From Carboxylicivirga longa (GTDB taxonomy: Bacteria; Bacteroidota; Bacteroidia; Bacteroidales; Marinilabiliaceae): DNA of 64,000 nt. Every line of letters begins with the position of its first letter. Positions within the stretch are counted from its first letter, which is position 1. Position numbers and translations under genes: made by a program. Under the pieces are notes generated by a model. It made no database searches. It was not told the DNA's origin and saw only the letters and a program-made list of their open reading frames with translations. This document shows, one piece after another, positions 16,568 to 25,320 of the stretch. Location: the NCBI RefSeq assembly GCF_050589825.1, contig NZ_JBNGOZ010000001.1, positions 248,001 through 312,000 of the forward strand, in the 5' to 3' direction.

Positions 16568-19500
16568 ATGAAATTAACAAAAAAAACTCTGCTATTACTG
16601 TATATAGCACTTGTGTCATTTGTTGATATTGGTGCTCAATATAAAGTGGATGGCACAGTAACAGATGATAAAGGTATTCCTGTACCGGGTGTGTCTGTGA
16701 TTGAAACGGGAACTTCTAACGGGACGATAACCGACATTGACGGTCGTTATTACTTAGAAGTTAGTGAGGGTGCTGAAATAACTTATTCTTTTATAGGTTT
16801 TAAAAAGGAAGAAAGAAAAGTTGACAGAGACGGAACGATAGACATTCAGTTAGTTCAAGACATGATTGGGCTGGAAGAAGTCGTTGCCATTGGATATGGT
16901 ACTGTTAAGAAAAGTGATTTGACGGGTTCTGTAACATCCGTAAAAGCCGAAGAAATTACTAAGATGCCAGTACAATCTTTCGATAGAGCTCTACAAGGCC
17001 GGGCTGCAGGTGTACAGGTTAAAACATCATCAGCAGCACCAGGAGGAAGTGTAAGTGTTATCATCAGGGGTGGTAACTCTATTAATAGTTCCATACAGCC
17101 TCTCTATGTGGTAGATGGTATTCCTGTTGATGAGGGAACATTGAATTCTTTCAATCCGGAAGATATTGAATCGATGGAGATATTAAAGGATGCATCATCA
17201 ACGGCGATTTATGGTTCTAGAGGTGCAAACGGTGTTGTTCTTATTTCAACGAAACGAGGTAAAGAAGGAAAAGCACGAGTTGAATATTCCAATTATTTTA
17301 AATTCGAGCAAATACAAGAAGGTTTGGATTTGTTAAACGGTGAGGAATTTGCCTATAAATTTAACGAGTGGTTAGTAAATACAGGCAGTGATCCCATTTA
17401 TGTTGGAGACAATCGCTATTTTCCATCTCCGGAAACGATTGGAGAAGGTACTGACTGGATAGATCAAATTACTCAAACAGGTTTTGCACAGAATCATCAG
17501 GTAAGCATAACAGGAGGAACGAAAGATGTAAAATATGCGCTTTCGGGTAATTACCTTGATCACGAAGGAGTTATTTTGGGTGGTGATTTTAGCAGAGGGT
17601 CATTTAAAGTTAATACGGATGTAACAATTAATAAGTGGCTATCAGTTGGCAATAACTTAACCATTAGTAGGTACACAACCAATAGCTCTGGCGAAAATAC
17701 CAATATGGAGTCAGGTGGCGGAACAATTAATGCAGCCATTAAAATGTCTCCTGTTTTACCGGTTTACGATATTAATGGTAATTATACAGCCAATAACTTC
17801 CCGGGTGCACAAGGGATTGAAAATCCAGTTGCCAATGCAAAAGAAATAACCAATAAACGACTTACAGATAGAGCCATTGGTTCTCTGTTTGCAAATATCA
17901 CTCCCCTTAAAGGCTTAAATATCAAATTAAGCTATGGTGTTGATGTCAGACATGTAAAAAGATACAATTACACACCTACAACAACGATAAGCGGAGTCTT
18001 AGTAGGAGGTCGTGCCTCTCTGGACAATAATAAGATTGATCACTTTGTAAGTGATAATATTGCGAATTATAAAAAACAATGGGGCATTCATAAGCTGGAT
18101 GTAATGGCAGGTTATTCTCGTGAATGGGAAGAAGCTGAAGCTAGTGGGATGAATGGTACTGGTTTTCCTTCTGATGTGTTAATGTATAATAACATGGCTG
18201 CAGCCGAGGAACACGGTATCCCTACATCCTGGAAGACAGCCTGGCAATTGGAATCATTCTTTGGAAGGATTAACTATAATATGAATGAAAAGTACCTGGT
18301 AACCTTTACTGGACGTTATGATGGATCATCCAAGTTATCAAAAGATAACAGATGGGCGTTCTTCCCTTCAGGAGCCATTGCCTGGCGTTTGTCGGAAGAA
18401 AATTTCTTAAAGGAAAACATAGCAGCCATTTCAAATCTGAAGTTAAGAGCCAGTTACGGACTATCTGGTAACTCAAATATCGGCCTATACAAATCACAAG
18501 TGATACTAGGTATTGGAGGCTATCCTTTTAATGAAGCAGTTCAAACAGCTGTTTATCCTAGTACCCTAGGTAATCCTGATTTAGGATGGGAATATACGAC
18601 AACAACTAACTTCGGTTTTGATTTAGGTTTATTAAATAATCGCTTAAGCTTAACTTTAGATGTTTACAAACAAAGTACACAAGACTTACTTTGGAATAAA
18701 AAACTGGATCCAATGTCTGGTTATGGCTCATCCATGACAAATGCAGGTGAGTTGGAAAACAAAGGTTTGGAAATTTCTGTTTTTGGAGCAATCACGGAAG
18801 GAAGCTTCAAATGGAATGTGTCTGGTAATATATCATTCAACAGAAACAGAATAATTGCTCTGGATGATGAGGCAAATCAATGGAGAGTAGGATTACCAGT
18901 AGGTGTATTCCGCGGAAGACAGTTTGAAGGTATTTTTAGAGATTGGGATGAGGTATATGCCTATATGAATCCGGATGGTAGTTTGGTGATGCCTGCTGCT
19001 CAACCCGGAGATGTAAGATATGCTGATATTGGTGGTGCTTTTGATGAAAATGGAAATCGCATTCCTGATGGCAAGATTTCTGGAGAAGACTGGACAATAT
19101 TGGGTGATCCAAACCCGGATTTTATTTTTGGTATCACAAATGACTTCTCTTTTAAAGGATTTGACTTATCGGTTTTCATTACCGGTAGTCAGGGTAATGA
19201 TATTCTAAACAGAACGGGTAGTTACTTACAGCAGGTGAGTAATATGCGAAACAATCTTGATCGTGTAGTCTTGGATAGCTGGACACCACAAAATCCAGAT
19301 GCCTCATTTATGCGAATGGGCGGTGTTGGAAGCATGCCAAATATTGAAGACGGAAGCTATATCAAGCTTCAGAATGTGAATCTCTCTTATAATATACCTG
19401 TTAAGCGAATAAAGAATATTCAGGCAGCCAGAGTCTTTGTGTCAGGGCAAAATTTAATTACACTAACAGATTATTCTGGTTTTGATCCTGATGTAAATAC

Positions 19501-19591
19501 CGGCGGTAAGAGTGCGACTAACCTGGGTGTGGATAACGCTGCTTACCCAATGCCAAGAGTTTATTCAATGGGTCTAAGTGTCACATTTTAA
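16568..19591 (+). CDS. susC: SusC-like TonB-dependent outer-membrane transporter
   Basis: A 1007-residue glycan importer of the outer membrane. It has a signal peptide (to about residue 23), a carboxypeptidase-regulatory-like domain (about 26-100, VTDDKGIPVPGVSVIETGTSNG), a TonB-dependent plug (RALQGRAAGVQV, IIRGGNSIN, LYVVDGIPVD, STAIYGSRGANGVVLI) and a long beta-barrel ending in a terminal aromatic strand (YSMGLSVTF). The length is normal for the family. It lies 14 bases before susD, as usual, and forms the uptake channel that SusD caps. It should carry oligosaccharides released by the surface glycosidases of this locus. Confidence 0.97.
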   Translation: MKLTKKTLLLLYIALVSFVDIGAQYKVDGTVTDDKGIPVPGVSVIETGTSNGTITDIDGRYYLEVSEGAEITYSFIGFKKEERKVDRDGTIDIQLVQDMIGLEEVVAIGYGTVKKSDLTGSVTSVKAEEITKMPVQSFDRALQGRAAGVQVKTSSAAPGGSVSVIIRGGNSINSSIQPLYVVDGIPVDEGTLNSFNPEDIESMEILKDASSTAIYGSRGANGVVLISTKRGKEGKARVEYSNYFKFEQIQEGLDLLNGEEFAYKFNEWLVNTGSDPIYVGDNRYFPSPETIGEGTDWIDQITQTGFAQNHQVSITGGTKDVKYALSGNYLDHEGVILGGDFSRGSFKVNTDVTINKWLSVGNNLTISRYTTNSSGENTNMESGGGTINAAIKMSPVLPVYDINGNYTANNFPGAQGIENPVANAKEITNKRLTDRAIGSLFANITPLKGLNIKLSYGVDVRHVKRYNYTPTTTISGVLVGGRASLDNNKIDHFVSDNIANYKKQWGIHKLDVMAGYSREWEEAEASGMNGTGFPSDVLMYNNMAAAEEHGIPTSWKTAWQLESFFGRINYNMNEKYLVTFTGRYDGSSKLSKDNRWAFFPSGAIAWRLSEENFLKENIAAISNLKLRASYGLSGNSNIGLYKSQVILGIGGYPFNEAVQTAVYPSTLGNPDLGWEYTTTTNFGFDLGLLNNRLSLTLDVYKQSTQDLLWNKKLDPMSGYGSSMTNAGELENKGLEISVFGAITEGSFKWNVSGNISFNRNRIIALDDEANQWRVGLPVGVFRGRQFEGIFRDWDEVYAYMNPDGSLVMPAAQPGDVRYADIGGAFDENGNRIPDGKISGEDWTILGDPNPDFIFGITNDFSFKGFDLSVFITGSQGNDILNRTGSYLQQVSNMRNNLDRVVLDSWTPQNPDASFMRMGGVGSMPNIEDGSYIKLQNVNLSYNIPVKRIKNIQAARVFVSGQNLITLTDYSGFDPDVNTGGKSATNLGVDNAAYPMPRVYSMGLSVTF

Positions 19592-19605
19592 TAATAATCA
19601 ACGTC

Positions 19606-21129
19606 ATGAATAAGATAAAATTAATATATAGTTTTTGTGTAGTGATTCTTTTGACTGCATTTGGGTGCGAGGATAGCTTCCTTGATGAGAAGATGTACAG
19701 TCAACTAGGCCCTGCTAATTTTTACAAAACAGAAGCTGATGCTATTGCAGCTTTGAATGGTGTGTATGATGGTTTTCAGGCAGAGAATTATTATGGCAGA
19801 ACCATGTGGAATCTGGCCGATTATCCAACAGAAATGCATTATAGTTTCTGGTCAGATGCTTTCGATCGCTATACCTATGAGGATGATGAAAACAAGCATT
19901 TATATCCGTTTTGGAACATAGCCTGGAAAATAAATAATCGTGCCAATTCAGTTATTGAACGTGTGCCAGCTATTAGCTTTAACAATGAAGAAACCAAAAA
20001 TCGAATTATTGGAGAAGCTAAATTCCTGAGAGCACTTAACTACTTCAATTTGGTACGTTTCTTCGGGCATATTCCTTTAATTACTTCAGAGACAACTACC
20101 ATCGATGAGAATCAATTTATGGAGCAAGTTCCAAGAGCAGAGGTTTATGACCAAATCATTAATGACCTAATGTATGCGGAAGAAAACTTGCCTGTGATTC
20201 AGGAGGAAGCTTGTAGAGCTACCCAAGGTGCTGCTAAAGCTCTTTTAGGTAAAGTTTACCTGACTATGGCTGGTTATGCTTTGAATTATGTGAGTGGAGA
20301 GCTTGAAAAGGGTGATAATCAGTATTATCAGTTAGCAGCAGATAAATTAAAAGAGGTTATAGACCTGAATGTTTACAAGTTGGAAGATATTTACGAAGAT
20401 GTTTTTGATGTGGATAATCCCAATGGTAAAGAAACTGTATTCTCGGTGCAATATATGGCAGGCACAGGAGGTTGGGAAGGTGGCGAAGGTAACTCCTGGA
20501 CACCAGTATGGGTACCGAAAGGTTCTGGAATTGCACTGGTTGAATGGAAATCAGCAGGAACACCTATTGAATTCTTTAATTCATATCCTGCTGGAGATCA
20601 AAGACGCGATGCCTCTTTTATGACTTCATATATCGACGGTAATGGAGCAACAATAGAATACCCAACTTCTCCTCTTGTAGCGCCTCACCTTCGCAAGTTC
20701 TTAAGTGATATTCAGGAAGGTCCGGATCCAAACTTCAGTGCCATTGATGGTAAAGATTATGGTTGTGATTTCCCGGTTCTAAGGTATGCTGATGTCTTAC
20801 TAATGTATTCTGAAGCATTAAATGAATTGGATGCGGCCAATAAAACAATGGGAATTAATGATGTACGTGTCAGAGCTGGTTTAGAGCCATTAACAACAGA
20901 CGATCAGGAAACCTTGCGTCAACAAATATTACAGGAGCGTAAATGGGAATTGACTGGAGAAGGACATGGTTGGTTTGATTATGTACGATTGGGTGTGCTA
21001 TTGGAGCCTGGTAACTCAAATGGTGATAGATCGGGTTATCTGTATCCATCAGAGCGTAATTATCTCTATCCCATACCATTTACTGCGAGAGAAATTAATC
21101 GGAATTTAGACCAGAATTTTGGATGGTAA
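19606..21129 (+). CDS. susD: SusD-like glycan-binding lipoprotein
   Basis: A 507-residue surface lipoprotein with a lipobox cysteine near residue 21 (LLTAFGCEDSFLDE) and the typical SusD opening (FYKTEADAIAALNGVYDG). An internal RALNYFNLVRFFG and a C-terminal ERKWELTGEGHGWFDYVRLG are family landmarks of the RagB/SusD fold. It binds glycan above the SusC barrel and acts as the lid of the transporter. It directly follows susC and precedes another surface lipoprotein gene by 21 bases, giving the standard core of a polysaccharide utilisation locus. Confidence 0.97.
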   Translation: MNKIKLIYSFCVVILLTAFGCEDSFLDEKMYSQLGPANFYKTEADAIAALNGVYDGFQAENYYGRTMWNLADYPTEMHYSFWSDAFDRYTYEDDENKHLYPFWNIAWKINNRANSVIERVPAISFNNEETKNRIIGEAKFLRALNYFNLVRFFGHIPLITSETTTIDENQFMEQVPRAEVYDQIINDLMYAEENLPVIQEEACRATQGAAKALLGKVYLTMAGYALNYVSGELEKGDNQYYQLAADKLKEVIDLNVYKLEDIYEDVFDVDNPNGKETVFSVQYMAGTGGWEGGEGNSWTPVWVPKGSGIALVEWKSAGTPIEFFNSYPAGDQRRDASFMTSYIDGNGATIEYPTSPLVAPHLRKFLSDIQEGPDPNFSAIDGKDYGCDFPVLRYADVLLMYSEALNELDAANKTMGINDVRVRAGLEPLTTDDQETLRQQILQERKWELTGEGHGWFDYVRLGVLLEPGNSNGDRSGYLYPSERNYLYPIPFTAREINRNLDQNFGW

Positions 21130-21150
21130 AAACTAACTAAACGAAAGAAT

Positions 21151-22185
21151 ATGAAAGCGTTAAATTATATAGCTCTTATAACATTCCTGGCGATAGTTTC
21201 CTTCGCCTGTGAAGAAACAGAGCCAACCTTTGAAACCAGACTACCAAGTTATCCGGCACCTACCATTGCCTTTACTGAAGAAATGCCTGATACCGTTTCT
21301 ATTATGATTGAAGATGGTTATCCTTTTTCATTTCATCTAGAAGGTGAGGCTGGTTTGGTAGGTATGCTATTAAATAATGAGCAAGTGCATACGTCTCCTT
21401 ATGGCCAGTTAAAAGAAGATGTCACATACACCTTCGTGATGCCGGATGTTGAAGATACGTCGCTGGTATTTTCGGTGATTGATGAAGATGGTGTAACCGT
21501 TGCAGCTCAAAAGGTCGTAGCTAAGGGAGAAGGGCGTTTGGCTCCTGAGTTTTTAGTGGTTGATTTGGGGGGTGGTTTGGAAGAGTTTGTCGATGAGCCA
21601 ATTCCTAACCAGAATGGTGGTAATTTTGCGGCAAAAATCACTTCATCAGGCGATCATGAAATAGATAATTATACATTACGGGCACTTTGGTTAACCGATG
21701 AGACTAAGTTTAATTCTGTATTTACCGTAAATGCAGATGCGCCGGAGGGTGAGAAAGCTGTTAAAGTAATTAAGAACAGTGGTTTTACAAATGTGATTGC
21801 TAATCTGGGTGTAGCCATCCCCGAAGTATATATCAATGATATACTGGCAGGTAAAAGAGCAATTCAATTCGATGTGTATTATGACAATACGGCTACCCCG
21901 GATGCACCAAGTGATTTGCCATCAGCATTAGCTTTCGATATTTATTTAGCCAATTTTGCTAAATACAAAAATGACAAAGCTGGTATATTTGAGACATATA
22001 CAGCGACACTGCCATCTGCCAATGCCTGGCATTCAGTAACCATGGATATTAAAAAAGCAGGGGGTTATAGAACAGGTGATGTAGCAGTGAACGAAATTGA
22101 TGCATTTAGCTTAAAGCTTTCTGCTGGCTATAACACACGAAATCCATATTACATCAAGAATTTCAAAGTCGTTAAAGTTGACTAA
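21151..22185 (+). CDS. Surface glycan-binding lipoprotein, SusE-position
   Basis: A 344-residue lipoprotein (lipobox cysteine near residue 20, VSFACEETEP). The N-terminal part is Ig/PKD-like beta-structure and the C-terminal about 200 residues look like a jelly-roll carbohydrate-binding domain, beginning VVDLGGGLEEF and ending IKNFKVVKVD. No catalytic motif is visible. Its place right after susD is that of SusE/SGBP proteins, which have no enzymatic role but hold the polysaccharide at the cell surface. Sequence among such proteins is poorly conserved, so the assignment relies on position and architecture. Confidence 0.75.
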   Translation: MKALNYIALITFLAIVSFACEETEPTFETRLPSYPAPTIAFTEEMPDTVSIMIEDGYPFSFHLEGEAGLVGMLLNNEQVHTSPYGQLKEDVTYTFVMPDVEDTSLVFSVIDEDGVTVAAQKVVAKGEGRLAPEFLVVDLGGGLEEFVDEPIPNQNGGNFAAKITSSGDHEIDNYTLRALWLTDETKFNSVFTVNADAPEGEKAVKVIKNSGFTNVIANLGVAIPEVYINDILAGKRAIQFDVYYDNTATPDAPSDLPSALAFDIYLANFAKYKNDKAGIFETYTATLPSANAWHSVTMDIKKAGGYRTGDVAVNEIDAFSLKLSAGYNTRNPYYIKNFKVVKVD

Positions 22186-22195
22186 TTAGTAATGT

Positions 22196-22232
22196 ATGGC
22201 AACGGTATCTGTATAAAAACGACTGTTGCCAT
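22196..22232 (+). promoter_or_regulatory. Intercistronic hairpin after the SusE-position gene
   Basis: ATGGCAAC at 22196-22203 pairs perfectly with GTTGCCAT at 22225-22232 around a 21-base loop. No T-run follows, so it is more likely an RNA stability or processing element than a terminator. It marks the boundary between transport and hydrolase genes. Confidence 0.5.
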
Positions 22233-22252
22233 TCATCTTTAAACTAGAAAAA

Positions 22253-23725
22253 ATGAATCGTTTATATATATATACTGCAGCATTACTCTTTACCATTGGA
22301 TTTAGTGCTTGTGAAGAAGATACAATAGAAACTCCGAAATTAAATGATACCACCTATGATATAATGGTGGATTTAAATGAAGAGAAGGGGATTGTTAGTC
22401 CTTTGCTGATGGGGTTCAACAATATCTACTGTTTTGAAAAAGATGCCATGTGGCAAAATGGTTCTGGACAGTTGCCAGAGATGTTTAAACGCATGAATAC
22501 TGGTGTTGTTCGTTATCCGGGGGGTGCCGTTGTGAACCGTTACCATTGGAACAACCTTAATGGACAAGGATGGAAAGATAATTGGGACCCAAATTATGAT
22601 CCGAGTGACGATATGCCGGCTACTGAGTTTATGGATGTTGATGAATACATGGCGAACATTATTGCCATAGGTGCTGAGCCAATGCTGGGAATTAACATGG
22701 GTTCCGGCATGAAATACAATCGAGTGCAAGATGGTATAGATGAGGCAGTTGCCCTGGTGCAGTATTGCAAAGATCAAGGATATGAAGTCAAATACTGGTA
22801 TTTGGATAACGAGGCCTACCACTCTGGTGCCAACTATAGAATGACACCAGCAGAATATGCGGAACAGATTAACCTATATGTGCCGGCAATGAAAGCGGTA
22901 AATCCAAACATTGAAACCATTGTCAATTGGGATAGCCATATTTCTACACAGTTATCAGGTATGGAAACCCTTATTTCATTAGCTGGTGAAAATATTAATA
23001 TCATGGAGGTTCATTGGTATTGGGAGTTTGGAACAGGTACCTTTAATCGTTGGGTTAACAGTTATCCAATGAGTACTAAAAATCAATGGTATAATGGTTT
23101 AAGTTATTTTAGAGAAATAATGGAGTTTACACCATTGCTTCACCGTACTGGCCATACACACATAAAACTGGCATCCAACGAATGGAACTTAGGTCCGGCT
23201 GCATCACCAGCTGAAACACCATCCAAGTTTGAATCTGCCTTGATGATTTCTGAACAATTCTCCCAATTTATTGATGGTGGTTTATTTATGGCTAACTTCT
23301 GGGGTGTGCATTGGCCTACAGAAACATATGCACCTTCTGTTAATCGTTATTTATTAGATCCAACTGATAACTACAGCGAGAACCCAGCCGTTAAAGTTTT
23401 TGAAATGTTTGGCGATGCCATGGGCAAAATGCAGGTAAGGTGTTCATCTCTTATCAATGGTGTTTATGATGTGGCCATTTGGGACGACGAAAACAATCAG
23501 CTAATCATGTATCTTGTGAATAAAAATCAAAATGAAGTACCATTAAGTACAGGCATTGATTTAAAAGGTATAACTGCTAAAATGGTTACGGCTAATTCGT
23601 TAATAAGTTCTGAAGATGGGACGTCAAGTGAAATAGTTCAAACAGTAGCAAACATAGAATCTACATCCAGGGTAAAGTTAAGTTTGCCTCAAAACTCTTT
23701 AACTAAAGTTGTTATTACAAACTAA
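22253..23725 (+). CDS. Surface lipoprotein clan GH-A glycosidase
   Basis: A 490-residue lipoprotein enzyme (lipobox in FTIGFSACEED). The catalytic fold matches the minus-strand enzyme at 12332-14734: VRYPGGAVVNRYHW, probable acid/base E187 in YLDNEAYHSG and probable nucleophile E310 in ASNEWNLGP. It lacks the extra binding domains and sorting tail of that paralogue, ending soon after the barrel in a small beta domain. The start at 22253 is chosen because the ATG is followed at once by the signal peptide; an in-frame ATG at 22226 would add nine residues. The nearest families I can suggest are GH51/GH39/GH86-like, without certainty. Confidence 0.8.
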   Translation: MNRLYIYTAALLFTIGFSACEEDTIETPKLNDTTYDIMVDLNEEKGIVSPLLMGFNNIYCFEKDAMWQNGSGQLPEMFKRMNTGVVRYPGGAVVNRYHWNNLNGQGWKDNWDPNYDPSDDMPATEFMDVDEYMANIIAIGAEPMLGINMGSGMKYNRVQDGIDEAVALVQYCKDQGYEVKYWYLDNEAYHSGANYRMTPAEYAEQINLYVPAMKAVNPNIETIVNWDSHISTQLSGMETLISLAGENINIMEVHWYWEFGTGTFNRWVNSYPMSTKNQWYNGLSYFREIMEFTPLLHRTGHTHIKLASNEWNLGPAASPAETPSKFESALMISEQFSQFIDGGLFMANFWGVHWPTETYAPSVNRYLLDPTDNYSENPAVKVFEMFGDAMGKMQVRCSSLINGVYDVAIWDDENNQLIMYLVNKNQNEVPLSTGIDLKGITAKMVTANSLISSEDGTSSEIVQTVANIESTSRVKLSLPQNSLTKVVITN

Positions 23726-23781
23726 GTTAACTTGAACGTTATCTGGCTTAATACATCATAACGATGTTGATTAGCTGTATA

Positions 23782-23809
23782 GTCTCCGCTTGTTTTGTTA
23801 AGCGGAGAC
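23782..23809 (+). promoter_or_regulatory. Intercistronic hairpin between two glycosidase genes
   Basis: A perfect 10-bp stem GTCTCCGCTT/AAGCGGAGAC (23782-23791 and 23800-23809) with an 8-base loop lies in the 99-base gap. It is followed by CAAAATAC, not a T-run, so it should stabilise or punctuate the operon mRNA rather than end it. Confidence 0.6.
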
Positions 23810-23824
23810 CAAAATACGGACCTT

Positions 23825-25285
23825 ATGAATTTACAAAAATATCATTTCCTAAACTTATTTTTGCTGCTTGCTTTTTTGCCTGGGTTGTCTTATTCACAGG
23901 ATACTATCAGGATTGATTTCAATAAAATAATGAAAAGTACCACTCCTGAAGGAGCAGCTTCAGCCAATTTATGTTGGTTGCTTGATTCAGATATAAAAAG
24001 ACCCAATCCTCACAAATCATTTGCTGAAGCAATAAATGAACTGGGGTGTGGCTCTTTAAGGTTTCCATATGGTCACCTGGCTGATAATTACCTATGGCAT
24101 ACTGCTCCATATGATAATACACAAAATGGACTGAAGCCTGCAGTTGCAACTAAAACGCAAACGCCTGCACAATGGGACTGGGCAACAAATGAAGATGGCA
24201 CATTTATGTCAGCTATGGATTTTGACGAATACATGTCCTTGTGTGCTCGTTTAAATATAAAACCACTTGTTGTAGTAAATGCTTTGTCATTCAAGTATAA
24301 AGGAGGACCAACTCTTAATGAATTGGTTACTTCTGCAGCTGAATGGGTAAAGTATGCTAAACGAAAGAACTATCAGGTTGGATACTGGCAAATTGGCAAT
24401 GAAGTAGATCATCATCCAAAACTTATTAGTAAAGACGAGTATGTTGATGCTTACCAACAAATTTCTGCTGCTATGAAAGCCGTTGATCCAAATATAAAAG
24501 TGGGACCTGGCATCCTTAGTAATGTAGCTTTCTTCAAAAAGATTATTACACAAACTCCCGATTTAATTGATTTTACATCATGTCACCAATACTTGTGGGC
24601 TTATAAGGAATCATGTAAAAACTATGAGTTATGGAAGGAATACAATGATCCGTTCATTCCCAATGTTATCAAGATGAGAAATGCGGTGCATCAATCATCA
24701 AAACCCGACATGGAAATACTGATCACAGAAACCGGTGTTTCGCCATCAGGTCAAGGGATGGGGAATATCAATAATGTATACAAGGCCTTATGGTGGTTTG
24801 AGGTGCTGATGAATGAGATGAATATGCCCAATGTTTCATACATCTATAACTGGGGAACTCATTCACCCTGGAAAGGTTATCAGGATGATGAATCAGACGA
24901 TGTATCGGTACTCTTACGAGTTGACAATAATGCACGTAAGCCAACTGCAGAGGTAATTAAAATAGTAAATGAGCATTTTATGAAACATTGTGTTCATACG
25001 AGTAATAACTCACCATACATACGTACTTATGCCAGTATTGATGAAGGTAATAAAGAGTGTAGCGTCTTTTTAATGAATAAGAATACTGTTCCATCAAGAG
25101 TAGTGCTTCAAATACAAAATATGCCATCGAAATTAAGCAGCTTAAACTTTTCGGGGATACAAGGTGAAAATCCTCTAGATAAGAATTTTGAGGAGTCGAC
25201 TAAGATGGAGTTAAGAGTGTTGTGTGAAGTAATCGCAGAAGTAGTTATACCTGCGTTATCCATTGCAGTTCTGCACAGTAATTAA
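23825..25285 (+). CDS. Exported clan GH-A glycosidase
   Basis: A 486-residue enzyme with a signal peptide (start MNLQKYHF at 23825, cleavage near LSYSQD). The barrel has a probable acid/base E193 in YWQIGNEVDHHP and a probable nucleophile E302 in ILITETGVSP, the GNE and ETG pattern of clan GH-A families such as GH39, GH51, GH79 and GH86. It differs enough from the other two GH-A enzymes of the locus to be a separate family or subfamily. A short beta-sandwich closes the protein. The in-frame ATG at 23795 is unlikely to be used because it precedes the signal peptide and overlaps the hairpin at 23782-23809. Confidence 0.75.
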   Translation: MNLQKYHFLNLFLLLAFLPGLSYSQDTIRIDFNKIMKSTTPEGAASANLCWLLDSDIKRPNPHKSFAEAINELGCGSLRFPYGHLADNYLWHTAPYDNTQNGLKPAVATKTQTPAQWDWATNEDGTFMSAMDFDEYMSLCARLNIKPLVVVNALSFKYKGGPTLNELVTSAAEWVKYAKRKNYQVGYWQIGNEVDHHPKLISKDEYVDAYQQISAAMKAVDPNIKVGPGILSNVAFFKKIITQTPDLIDFTSCHQYLWAYKESCKNYELWKEYNDPFIPNVIKMRNAVHQSSKPDMEILITETGVSPSGQGMGNINNVYKALWWFEVLMNEMNMPNVSYIYNWGTHSPWKGYQDDESDDVSVLLRVDNNARKPTAEVIKIVNEHFMKHCVHTSNNSPYIRTYASIDEGNKECSVFLMNKNTVPSRVVLQIQNMPSKLSSLNFSGIQGENPLDKNFEESTKMELRVLCEVIAEVVIPALSIAVLHSN

Positions 25286-25320
25286 AGCTCTGAGAAGTAA
25301 TTAGTGCTAAAAAAATAAAG

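Noticed and set aside
22373..22822. 149-residue minus-strand frame inside the lipoprotein glycosidase gene
   Set aside because: Antisense to conserved catalytic motifs, with no promoter or domain support.
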